This document shows positions 7,342 through 15,312 of a stretch of DNA of 64,000 nt, piece after piece. Under the pieces are notes generated by a model. That model was not told the origin of the DNA and made no database searches. It was given only the letters and a program-made list of their open reading frames with translations. Location of the stretch: positions 1 through 64,000 of the forward strand of contig CAYNJG010000005.1 of assembly GCA_964397295.1 (NCBI GenBank), given 5' to 3'. Position numbers and translations under genes: made by a program. The stretch comes from CAYNJG01 sp964397295 (GTDB lineage: Bacteria > Planctomycetota > Planctomycetia > Pirellulales > Pirellulaceae). The number at the start of each line of letters is the position of its first letter. The first letter of the stretch is position 1.

Positions 7342-9399
7342 CTACGGAGCCGGTGCCGGCGGAGTTGGTTCGTCGAAATCGATTGCTCCTTGCGGCGTGA
7401 GCACGTTGGTCTGTGGCAAACCATTCGTAGATGAGATACCAGTCGCCGACTGAGACACATTGATGTCGCCCGCGATCTCTTCCAGGCGAATCGTCCCGGT
7501 GATATTGTCAATCGCGTTGCCTTGGATGCTAAGGTTAGCGACCGCAGCTGGGCCGTTGGTCTGTACCTCAATCTCATCCTGACCAACCGGGGTGAGGATC
7601 GTGTTGCCAAGCAGAGTCGAGTTAAGTGTTCCGTCGGTGAAGCCCGCTCCACCTAACACAACACCGTCACCAGTGGCATTCACGACCGAGTTCAAAACGG
7701 AGATCGTTAGTTCATCACCAGCGCCCGGTGTCGCTACGATGCCTGCAACATTCGGTCCAGTCGCTGTAAGCACGCTGCCGTTGACTTGCAGCTGAGCAGC
7801 ACCACCGGCATCGATTGCTTCTGCCCCAGTACCACTCGTGAAGACTCGCGATCCTTGCAGACTCACGAGTCCCATGTCTCGCATGAAGATACCGTGCGCG
7901 TCATCGCCACTGGTGCCGATCGATGCGTTGTTGATACCGGCAACCAAGTCATCGCCAGACAAGCGAATGGCGTCACCGCGAGCTCCACTTGTATTGATCG
8001 TTGCGTCGTTAAGTATGAACTGCGAATTGTCTGCTAGGATGCCGAACGCATCGTCGCCGGACGTGGTCACGCTGATGTCGTCAATAAGCACATTCTCGAC
8101 GTTGCTTAAGTTCACGGCACTCACGCCCGGTCCGCTGTTGACAATATCCAGACCGATAAGGCAAACGTTGTCGGCCGCCGTTGCATCGGTCAGATTAAAT
8201 GCGATATCGTTGCCCGAGTTGATCGTAGGCCGACTGCCGGGTGCTGTGAAAACGGCGGTCGAACCGGAGTTAACTCCGCGAACGAGTAAACTGCTGCCGC
8301 CACCAAGAATCGTTTGGCCGTCGAGCAGGTTGATGGAGCCTCCCAGGTTCGGAGCCAGAATATCACCAGCGGTTCCGTCAACGATGACTAGGCTGTCGAT
8401 GCCAGCTCCTGGAATCGCGGTATCAATCGTAGGCGTGTCGGCATCCACCGTAACCACGTTACTGATTTGGCGTCCATTTCTTGAGAACGCCGCTGCCTCA
8501 GGTGCTTGGAAGCCTGCGACGCTAACGATGTCTGTGTTGCGCTGGATCGGCGCGACCATACGGCGGTTGAGGCATCTTAATCGCGTCCGTGGACGGTCAA
8601 CTCCGCGCCCGAAGGGAATCCGAAACGTCAGCATGGCTTGACTTACAGATCCACGAACATCGTCGTCTTCGAGCTGACCGGCGATCACCATTCGTGAATC
8701 TGGACCCGCAAACGGTATGTCGTAGACTCGCAATTCAAGTCGAGCTCGAGGGCCTGTGATTTCTTCGAATCCCTGTGCGTCGTTGTCATAGTTGAAGACA
8801 CCTAGTGAGCCCCAGAGTTCCATGTCGTGGAACGTGCCCCAGCTATGCCAAGAGTTGTCGCTCGGTGCTTCGCGATACCAAAGTCGCCGCTCAACTTCAA
8901 AATCGAGCCCTGAGTAAGCTCGCTCGGCGGCTTGTTGCAAGAAGAGTTGGTTGCCAACCAATTGCACGGTGTTTTGAGCTGACAGCAATCTAGCGCCTTC
9001 GCCGGCAAGGTATCCGTTCCCGCGAATTCCCCAGTCGACGTTCAGCATTTCCAAACCCAACGATGCTTGGTGGAAGTTGTTGCCAAATTCGGAATGGCGG
9101 ATGTCGTAGTGGCTATGGATACCGAAGATCCAATCATTGACCAGCATCTGGCGGAAGCCGAGACCTAGGTTTCCATGCTGCGATTGCACGTCGGTCCAAT
9201 TGCCACGTAGATCCGCGAATAGAAGGTTAACTTGTGATTGGCGCAGTGGCACAAATAGATTGCCTTGACCCGCCCAGACGTCACCTGCACGCGTTCCGAG
9301 TTCAACGTAGGGACGCCAAAAATGACCAGCGTTCGCGCTGCCTGCGCAAGAAATCCAAACCAATGGCAGAACGGTAATCAAAATCCACAAGCCACGCAT
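7342..9399 (-). CDS. Inverse-autotransporter-like beta-barrel protein with beta-helix-like passenger
   Basis: A 685-residue surface protein. Residues 1-24 are a signal peptide ending SANA. Residues about 28-265 look like the inverse autotransporter barrel (intimin/invasin type, IAT_beta): alternating hydrophobic strands, HGNLGLGFRQ near 75-84, DWIFGIHSHYDIRHSEFGNN near 89-108, ASLGLEML near 112 and a last strand MLTFRIPFGRG. A linker follows (RRMVAPIQRNTDIV, about 279-292). The remaining 390 residues are Asn/Gly/Asp-rich repeats of the right-handed beta-helix kind, with recurring SGDDA and DGIxL-like turns. Intimins normally carry Ig-like domains here instead. The protein would insert in the outer membrane and expose the C-terminal helix. 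Ligand unknown. No neighbour helps with function. Confidence 0.8.
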   Translation of the reverse strand: MRGLWILITVLPLVWISCAGSANAGHFWRPYVELGTRAGDVWAGQGNLFVPLRQSQVNLLFADLRGNWTDVQSQHGNLGLGFRQMLVNDWIFGIHSHYDIRHSEFGNNFHQASLGLEMLNVDWGIRGNGYLAGEGARLLSAQNTVQLVGNQLFLQQAAERAYSGLDFEVERRLWYREAPSDNSWHSWGTFHDMELWGSLGVFNYDNDAQGFEEITGPRARLELRVYDIPFAGPDSRMVIAGQLEDDDVRGSVSQAMLTFRIPFGRGVDRPRTRLRCLNRRMVAPIQRNTDIVSVAGFQAPEAAAFSRNGRQISNVVTVDADTPTIDTAIPGAGIDSLVIVDGTAGDILAPNLGGSINLLDGQTILGGGSSLLVRGVNSGSTAVFTAPGSRPTINSGNDIAFNLTDATAADNVCLIGLDIVNSGPGVSAVNLSNVENVLIDDISVTTSGDDAFGILADNSQFILNDATINTSGARGDAIRLSGDDLVAGINNASIGTSGDDAHGIFMRDMGLVSLQGSRVFTSGTGAEAIDAGGAAQLQVNGSVLTATGPNVAGIVATPGAGDELTISVLNSVVNATGDGVVLGGAGFTDGTLNSTLLGNTILTPVGQDEIEVQTNGPAAVANLSIQGNAIDNITGTIRLEEIAGDINVSQSATGISSTNGLPQTNVLTPQGAIDFDEPTPPAPAP

Positions 9400-9897
9400 C
9401 GTTCGCTATCCTTGCTGCTTCGGTAGCGACGGAATAATTCCCTATCGCCATGTCCGTTACCTGGACTCATCGTGAATCATTTGCGGGTAGTCTGCGATTC
9501 GGCCTTTGCCGATCAATCCGGTTGAGATCAACCAACCCGTTTAGCAGATCGAACACATACCATTCACCGCTGCAGCAAATCAGATAGTTCCGTTAGCGGT
9601 TGCCGAGGCAGCAAACTCGCCGCGAGCATTGCTGGCGATGATGAGGCAGGAGGCGGAATTCGTAGTTTGGGTGGAGTTGCGGAGACGAATCGTGTAGCGG
9701 TGCCTGAATCGCGATTTTCGCCTCAAAGCTTCACCCTGAGGAAAGTCGAAGGTGCTTAATACGGGTACATTGTGTCGTACCACTGATGTCAGTATTGGAC
9801 GAAATGTCGTAATTCGAGTGATTTCATTTGAATGCGTGTTGTTCTTTTGATACAACTTTATCGGGCCTAACCGCACTTCTGGATGGAGAGTAAATCG
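9400..9897. other. Intergenic region between divergent genes
   Basis: About 500 bases separate the divergent autotransporter-like and DUF1559 genes and must hold both promoters. A weak promoter-like pair for the plus strand is TTGAAT at 9828-9833 and GATACA at 9849-9854, with a short 15-base spacer. A 98-codon minus-strand frame here has no signal, motif or ribosome binding site and I do not accept it. Confidence 0.4.
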
Positions 9898-10884
9898 ATG
9901 AAGAGACGTGGCTTTACGTTAGTTGAATTGTTGGTGGTGATCGCGATTATCGCCATGCTGGTTACGCTCCTACTTCCTGCCGTGCAAGCAGCCCGCGAAG
10001 CCGCAAGAAGGACACAATGTGCGAACGGTCTTAGGCAACTCGCACTGGGTGGACTGAATTGCGAGTCAGCACTTGGTCACCTTCCAGCTGGTGGTTGGGG
10101 GTGGCAATGGGTCGGTGACAAAGATCTTGGTTCGGGCAAAGACCAACCGGGCGGGTGGATCTTCGCAATTCTTCCCTACATCGAAGAGACTTCGTTCTAC
10201 AACGGTGCTGGTGACGGCAATACTGTGGAAATGAGCCAACAGCAGTTGGATGGTGCGGCGCTTTGCGTTCGCTCGCCGATTGCTTCGATTAACTGCCCCA
10301 GTCGTCGTGAGTCGCGGGCATACCCAACATCTTGGTTTAGCAGTGGCTACAACGCAAAGAATGCATCTGTCGTTAACGAGGCAGGACGTACTGACTACGC
10401 TGCCAACGGGGGGGACTCAGGATTGGCTCACGGTGCAGGTCCATCTAGCATCGAGGCCGGGCTTAGTAACTTCACGGCAGCGAAATTTACGGGCGTGATT
10501 TACGAGCGAAGTGAAGTTCCACTACGCAAAGTTGCGGATGGCACTTCTAAAACTTACTATGCCGGTGAAAAAAATATTAACCCACAACACTACACCACGG
10601 GTGGCAATGCCGCAGATAACGAAACGTGGAATACCGGGTGGAACAATGACAATTACCGGATTGGTAAGACGTCAACGAACGGCACACGTGACAACGATTA
10701 CCTAGTGCCTATGCGAGACCGTATCGGTTTGGATTGGAACAACGGATTCGGTGGTCCGCACGAAGGTGGTGTCATGATGGCCTACGTTGATGGCCATGTC
10801 GAATTGCTTGCTTGGGATATCGATCGTGACATCCACGCGTGGAAGTGCAATCGAAACGACGGGCGATCGGTAACGTCAGAATAG
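9898..10884 (+). CDS. DUF1559 pseudopilin-like protein
   Basis: A 328-residue planctomycete DUF1559 protein. It starts MKRRGFTLVELLVVIAIIA, the type IV prepilin cleavage and methylation site followed by the hydrophobic helix, then LLPAVQAAREAARRTQC, typical of the family. The C-terminal H-X9-DG motif is present (HEGGVMMAYVDG). Such proteins are numerous in planctomycetes and are thought to be secreted or fibre-forming through a type II/IV-pilus-like machine. An in-frame ATG at 9883 gives five more residues, but GGAG at 9885-9888 is well spaced for the ATG at 9898. It is monocistronic, ending before a strong terminator at 10911. Confidence 0.95.
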   Translation: MKRRGFTLVELLVVIAIIAMLVTLLLPAVQAAREAARRTQCANGLRQLALGGLNCESALGHLPAGGWGWQWVGDKDLGSGKDQPGGWIFAILPYIEETSFYNGAGDGNTVEMSQQQLDGAALCVRSPIASINCPSRRESRAYPTSWFSSGYNAKNASVVNEAGRTDYAANGGDSGLAHGAGPSSIEAGLSNFTAAKFTGVIYERSEVPLRKVADGTSKTYYAGEKNINPQHYTTGGNAADNETWNTGWNNDNYRIGKTSTNGTRDNDYLVPMRDRIGLDWNNGFGGPHEGGVMMAYVDGHVELLAWDIDRDIHAWKCNRNDGRSVTSE

Positions 10885-10910
10885 TCAAATCGAATTAGTT
10901 ACAACAAAGC

Positions 10911-10942
10911 AAAAAGCTGACTCTATGGAGTCAGCTTTTTTT
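10911..10942 (+). terminator. Rho-independent terminator
   Basis: GCTGACTC at 10916-10923 pairs with GAGTCAGC at 10928-10935 around TATG, followed by seven T. The preceding A-run extends the stem, so it could also work in reverse for the patatin gene that ends at 11036. Confidence 0.9.
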
Positions 10943-11035
10943 GTAGGTTGCAAGTCAGCCAGACCACCGCTGGCGTGCCCGAAATCGGTGCGAGAGTCAA
11001 GAATCTGCCTAAATGGCTGCGGATTTCGCAACGCA

Positions 11036-12124
11036 CTAGGCAACGTTTCTGCAACCAGCTAGTTCTCTATTTCCTAGCTGTGTGGCGGTGCAGGAGCTTT
11101 TGGTGTGCGGTAAGAACTGCTTCCGCTTGTGCTGTAGAAACTCGGCGTGGATTTCGTCACCCACGCGATTGGCTTCGACTCGCCCCAATTCAAAAAGGTC
11201 CGGCATGCGGCTCGCGTCGTCGAGCGCAAACTTCTCATCCATCGTGAAGTTGACGTTGCGATATCGGTTTCCGAGCCAGAACTTCATAGACTCATGGACG
11301 CCCGAAGTCTGCGCGATTCCCATGGTGTCGGCTGCGTGCCGAGCCCAATAAAGGATACCTGCATCAGATCCCGGTGGATTCAGAGAAAAATTTGCCTCCC
11401 CTGTTCCGACAGAAAGCAAATGTACATCGGTGAGCTCATGCGTTGGCTCGCACTCGCCACGTTCGCAGTCACGACGCACGCGAACGGCTTCTGCAAGCGC
11501 TAGCGGACTAGGGTCGGCCGCCCATAAGCCGCCGTCTGCAAAGATTTCGCCTTTGATTTCTTTGTGCGGAAAGTACGTGGGAGCGGCAGTTGTTGCAACT
11601 AGGACATCGCTAATGCTGATGTCTTGATCGGGCAGTGCCTCAGCGAGATGTGCGGAGCGAAAAACGTGTGGTCGGCCCTTGGTCAGATTCATTGTGGGAA
11701 TGATCAGTCGCGTTCTGTTGACGTCGGCCAGAGTCGATTGGCCGAATCCCAGATCGAATGCTTCATACAGAACGTGCGGGCAGTAACGCGATTGGAAGTA
11801 GGGATCCAGTGATTGACCAGTGAATCTCTGCCACAGGCGGTTTGCCAATGGAAAAACAGCTTTTAACCAGCCTTTGGGTTGGTGAGGGTCACGCGGCGTG
11901 AATATTTGTTCTCCGTATTTCACGTAAAAGTCGTGAAGTTCTTCGGCTGATCGCCCCGCCGCCAAGCCTGCAGCGATGATGCCTCCGGTGGAAGTCCCTG
12001 CGATGAGATCGAAGTGCTCGCCAAGCTTGTGACCGGCCTTCTGTTCCAGTTCTTTCAGGAACGAGGTGACGAACGATCCGCGAATGCCGCCGCCGACCAG
12101 TGACAAGATTTGAAAGCGTGCCAT
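11036..12124 (-). CDS. Patatin-like phospholipase
   Basis: A 362-residue patatin with all expected motifs: oxyanion-hole GGGIRG at residues 11-16, nucleophile GTSTGG with Ser45, and catalytic DGG with Asp197. The family hydrolyses acyl ester bonds of membrane lipids with a Ser-Asp dyad. No signal peptide is seen, so it is likely cytoplasmic. The ATG at 12124 is preceded by GGAG at five bases and gives the standard MARFQILSL start; the frame continues to 12169 without support. The sequence resembles CapV-type bacterial patatins, but no CD-NTase gene lies nearby, so a CBASS role is not supported. A housekeeping lipid acyl hydrolase is as likely. Reads toward the shared terminator at 10911. Confidence 0.9.
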   Translation of the reverse strand: MARFQILSLVGGGIRGSFVTSFLKELEQKAGHKLGEHFDLIAGTSTGGIIAAGLAAGRSAEELHDFYVKYGEQIFTPRDPHQPKGWLKAVFPLANRLWQRFTGQSLDPYFQSRYCPHVLYEAFDLGFGQSTLADVNRTRLIIPTMNLTKGRPHVFRSAHLAEALPDQDISISDVLVATTAAPTYFPHKEIKGEIFADGGLWAADPSPLALAEAVRVRRDCERGECEPTHELTDVHLLSVGTGEANFSLNPPGSDAGILYWARHAADTMGIAQTSGVHESMKFWLGNRYRNVNFTMDEKFALDDASRMPDLFELGRVEANRVGDEIHAEFLQHKRKQFLPHTKSSCTATQLGNRELAGCRNVA

Positions 12125-12426
12125 ATTGACTCCAATTGCGTTGCGACGCTCGTACTGAGCGAACTGCAATCGTGTGACGTGGAGCGCGTTGGCATTCTTA
12201 CGTGAGAAAACGAACGTAGGGCATCACAAATTGAATACACTAAACAACGCAGCTAGCTCGAGGGTGCTCCGGGCAGGTAAAGCGAAACCGAGGTGGGCCG
12301 CTCGCTGCCTATCCTAAGGTCGTCAAGTGCAATAGAACCGAGAGCAACTGCTGCTCCAATTCGGTTGCTGCGGAGCAGCTACGTTACACGGCCGTACTCG
12401 CAGTACTAGACCTCAATTTCAAAGGC
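12125..12426. other. Intergenic region with a hairpin
   Basis: About 300 bases between two minus-strand genes. GCTGCTCC at 12350-12357 pairs with GGAGCAGC at 12372-12379 around a 14-base loop; there is no T-run. A GC-rich stretch near 12255-12320 could fold but matches no RNA family I know (checked by eye for SRP, RNase P, 6S and tRNA features). No gene seen. Confidence 0.4.
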
Positions 12427-13623
12427 CTAACAGTGGCCCGAGTTCTGTTCGAGAAGTTGTGAGCACACCAATTGCATACGTGGCAGGTGGAACGGGCCTT
12501 TCCAATGGTTGCCTTTCAATTGCGTACTCACGGTACCGTCGCGGTGAAGATATCCGAACCACTCGCCATGTTCTTCATCGGCAAAGTGTGCGTAGGCCCA
12601 ATCGTGAACTTGCTGATGCCAACGCGAGTACTTTTCATCGCCCGTTAGTTGATAGGCGAGTAGCGTTGCAATGATGGTCTCGTTTTGCGGCCACCAAAAT
12701 TTCATGTCGTGCCAGTATTCTTGGACCGGCAAGTCGTTGACATCGACAAAGTAAAGCATGCCGCCGTGCTCTTGGTCCCAACCTCGGTGCCACATCCAGT
12801 CCAGCATGTCGAGCCCAGTGCGAACTAAAGTCTCATCGTCACGCAACTTGCCTTCCTGCATGATGAACCATGCACCCTCGATAGCATGCCCCGGATTCAG
12901 TGTGCGGCCGTCAAAGTGATCGATCAGTTCTCCGTTGTTGCCGACCGTTTCCATGACGCACTGGATGTCTGGCTTGAGATGGAAGCGTTTGATTGTGTCG
13001 ATCGCTTCGTCGATCCGCTCGTTGGCATCCGGCAGATTGATAGACTGTCGAAGTTCCTGTGCGGTTACGATGGAAATCATAGGAAAACCCAGCCCTCGCG
13101 TGGGCCGTGTGCCGGTGAACTTCGGCGGCGTGTCGACCGGGTTCAGATGGTGGTCGATAAATTGGCGGAAGGTCTTTTGCGCAAGGTCGGCATAGTGCTG
13201 TTCGCCCGTGGCCAATGCCAACTCGCCAAACGCAATCGCGGCGAAGCTTTCGGAGAAAGCGTAACGTCGCTTGCGAATGGGTTGGCCTTCGCGAGTAAGG
13301 TGAAACCACATTCGACCATCGTTCGGATCGAAGCAACGTTGTTCGAGAAACTTCGCACCGTGTCTCGCTAGGTCCAGCCACGTTGCGGCTTGTGATTCGT
13401 TCTTGGCGAATCCGGCGTTGTACAGTTCGGCCAGCAGCCACGTGAATCTGCCTTGTTGCCAAACGGTTTTGTCCGTGTCCACAATGGAACCATTGCGGTT
13501 CAACGACGTAATAAATCCGCCGTGTTCGTGATCGACACCGTGCTCGATCCAAAACGGCAACGTGTCTTGCAGCAAGCCATCGCGGTAGACGGACAGCAAC
13601 TCACGAACTCGTTGGTCGTTCAT
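12427..13623 (-). CDS. AGE family sugar epimerase/isomerase
   Basis: A 398-residue member of the N-acylglucosamine 2-epimerase family, an (alpha/alpha)6 barrel. Recognisable parts are the start LPFWIEHGVDHEHGGF, VWQQGRFTWLLAELY, GHAIEGAWFIM and MKFWWPQNETIIATLLAY, which carry the conserved His and Trp of the active site. Members interconvert N-acetylglucosamine and N-acetylmannosamine, or epimerise mannose, glucose or cellobiose; the substrate cannot be settled from sequence by eye. The ATG at 13623 has GGAGG upstream. It starts 19 bases after the ftr stop, so it is probably co-transcribed with ftr and the 5-FTCL-like gene, although a sugar epimerase has no obvious link to C1 transfer. Confidence 0.88.
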   Translation of the reverse strand: MNDQRVRELLSVYRDGLLQDTLPFWIEHGVDHEHGGFITSLNRNGSIVDTDKTVWQQGRFTWLLAELYNAGFAKNESQAATWLDLARHGAKFLEQRCFDPNDGRMWFHLTREGQPIRKRRYAFSESFAAIAFGELALATGEQHYADLAQKTFRQFIDHHLNPVDTPPKFTGTRPTRGLGFPMISIVTAQELRQSINLPDANERIDEAIDTIKRFHLKPDIQCVMETVGNNGELIDHFDGRTLNPGHAIEGAWFIMQEGKLRDDETLVRTGLDMLDWMWHRGWDQEHGGMLYFVDVNDLPVQEYWHDMKFWWPQNETIIATLLAYQLTGDEKYSRWHQQVHDWAYAHFADEEHGEWFGYLHRDGTVSTQLKGNHWKGPFHLPRMQLVCSQLLEQNSGHC

Positions 13624-13642
13624 CGTGCCTCCAACTGGGCAG

Positions 13643-14566
13643 TTAAGTGGCTGGATGATTTTCCGGCAGCAAGTAGATAAAACTCTTGCCCAATCGGCCG
13701 CCGTAGTTTCCGGCAGAGATGGTCAACAGGCCGGGTGAATCGACACTCGCCTTGATCGCACGCTGTGTTGCGTGGCTGATCGCCTCGAGGCTGGTTCCGT
13801 TCATGATGATCTCCATGACGGAGCCAACGCCCTCGGGCAAATCCACTTTGGCTTCGGGAACATCGCGAAGTTGCGGGCAGAATTTTTCGTAAGTGCTGGC
13901 GATGGAAAAGCTGTATTTGCTTCCGGCTTTCGAGCCGCTACCGGCGATCCCACCAGGGAATGTCGAGATCACGCCCGGACAAGTTTCGATAGCCTCGACG
14001 CCTTTCATGGCTGCATCCAGTGCGCTGTCTGAATCCTTGCCAAAAAACCAAAGATTGCCGCCCATCAATCCATCGGAGTAACCCAGTCGTCGGTCGAGTA
14101 CAAATTCGCCGCCAAGCGTTGGGACCCACCACATCTTGCGTCCATAGCGTTCGATGCGTTTTTGAAAACCGTCACCGAAGTACGAGACTTTTCGACCGAT
14201 ATGAAAATAGTTTTCGGAGTCGATCAAGTTAAAGCATGACGCCGTAGGGCAAGTCAAAACGTTTTGACTAATCCGAGTGAGTGCGGATTTCTCGAGTGCC
14301 TCGACGCGGTCTTTGCGAAAACGCGGCATGTGTAACTGCACGATTGCGCCGGGACGACCATCGGGCGTTTCGAAACTCTCATCGCCACCAGGACCAACGA
14401 AGCGATCAAGTCCGGCTTCGCAGTCGCACATGATGGTGCTAGATGCATTGCCAGTTGCGGCGTTGACCGCGTGCTGGACCCAGGTTCGGTCACGAGCAGT
14501 AATCAAGAATTCGACGTAGATACTGCGAAATGCTTCGGCGTAGGTGTCGTCGACGTGAGCGGCCAT
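13643..14566 (-). CDS. ftr: Formylmethanofuran--tetrahydromethanopterin formyltransferase
   Basis: A 307-residue protein matching Ftr (FhcD in bacteria): DTYAEAF, EFLITARDRTWVQHAVNAAT, MCDCEAGLDRF, TPDGRPG and SPGLLTISAGNYGGRLGK are all family features. It transfers the formyl group between methanofuran and tetrahydromethanopterin, the last step before formate release in the bacterial formaldehyde-oxidation pathway, and is known in methylotrophs and planctomycetes. The frame extends to 14695, but the ATG at 14566 sits two bases after the stop of the preceding gene with GAGG upstream and gives the normal length. The other Fhc subunits, Mch, MtdB and Fae are not in this window, as is common in planctomycetes where the genes are scattered. 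Confidence 0.95.
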   Translation of the reverse strand: MAAHVDDTYAEAFRSIYVEFLITARDRTWVQHAVNAATGNASSTIMCDCEAGLDRFVGPGGDESFETPDGRPGAIVQLHMPRFRKDRVEALEKSALTRISQNVLTCPTASCFNLIDSENYFHIGRKVSYFGDGFQKRIERYGRKMWWVPTLGGEFVLDRRLGYSDGLMGGNLWFFGKDSDSALDAAMKGVEAIETCPGVISTFPGGIAGSGSKAGSKYSFSIASTYEKFCPQLRDVPEAKVDLPEGVGSVMEIIMNGTSLEAISHATQRAIKASVDSPGLLTISAGNYGGRLGKSFIYLLPENHPAT

Positions 14567-14568
14567 CG

Positions 14569-15195
14569 TTAGCCTCGACCCTTTCCTGTGTATTGGTCGG
14601 ACTCGGTAACCACAAAATCCATATAGATGTCGTGCGGACCAACGATGATTTTTTCGAAGAGTTGGCTTTCGTAACAGGGTGCAACCAGTGGGCAATCGGG
14701 TCGAACTTTGTCGAGAAGGCGATCGTAATAGCCTTGTCCGTTGCCCATGCGTGCCCCATCGCGCGAGAAGCCAACACCTGGCACCATAACGAAGTCCAGT
14801 TCTTCGGCTGTTAACTCTTTTGCCGGATCACCCCATTGATCGCGAGGTGGTTCGAGGATCTTCCATTTGCCGACGACCATCTCATCCATGCTTTCGAGCC
14901 ACCAGAGGCCCAGCTTGTTGTCGCCCTTTTCATCTTCGGTGCAATATGGAACCACGATCCGTTTGCCGCTGGCGATGGCATCCGCCAAAGCCCATTGTGT
15001 TCGCAACTCCGAACGGCAATCGATGTACCACATCACTGTCTGTGCTTGCTGGTACTGTTCCATTTTCAGCAGTCGCTCGATGGCCAACTTGCTGATCTCG
15101 TCTTTGTTTTCTTGAGCGTTTCGAGCGTCGTAAGCTTGTCGCCGCATGGCTTGCTTACGTTCGATGATCGCATCCAGATCCAGATTGTCAGACAT
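14569..15195 (-). CDS. 5-formyltetrahydrofolate cyclo-ligase family protein
   Basis: A 208-residue protein of the 5-FTCL/MTHFS family. The N-terminal KQAMRRQAYDAR and the C-terminal FVMVPGVGFSRDGARMGNGQGYYDRLL carry the ATP- and substrate-binding features. The known enzyme converts 5-formyltetrahydrofolate to 5,10-methenyltetrahydrofolate with ATP. It is the first gene of a tight run with ftr (two bases apart), linking folate and methanopterin C1 chemistry. The placement invites the thought that it could act on a methanopterin derivative, but that is inference; the default is the folate reaction. No clear ribosome binding site precedes the ATG at 15195. Confidence 0.9.
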   Translation of the reverse strand: MSDNLDLDAIIERKQAMRRQAYDARNAQENKDEISKLAIERLLKMEQYQQAQTVMWYIDCRSELRTQWALADAIASGKRIVVPYCTEDEKGDNKLGLWWLESMDEMVVGKWKILEPPRDQWGDPAKELTAEELDFVMVPGVGFSRDGARMGNGQGYYDRLLDKVRPDCPLVAPCYESQLFEKIIVGPHDIYMDFVVTESDQYTGKGRG

Positions 15196-15312
15196 GTTTG
15201 GTGATGGGGTGAGAGTAGAGGAAGGAACTTCGCAGCCTATCTAGAATGTAGCCTGAATACCTTTGGTAACCAGGGGAGGAAGCGTGCGCTTGGACGATTC
15301 AACTAGGCGGAA

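Noticed and set aside
7838..8641. 267-codon plus-strand frame opposite the autotransporter-like gene
   Set aside because: Shadow frame; the minus-strand protein has recognisable barrel and beta-helix patterns.
9580..9876. 98-codon frame on the minus strand upstream of the DUF1559 gene
   Set aside because: No ribosome binding site, domain, signal or protein-like composition; it fills a region that should hold promoters.
12240..12330. Structured RNA such as SRP or 6S RNA in the GC-rich intergenic part
   Set aside because: The conserved loop sequences of these RNAs are missing and only short stems form.
12911..13552. 213-codon frame within the AGE epimerase gene
   Set aside because: Arg-rich out-of-frame translation of a well-matched family gene.
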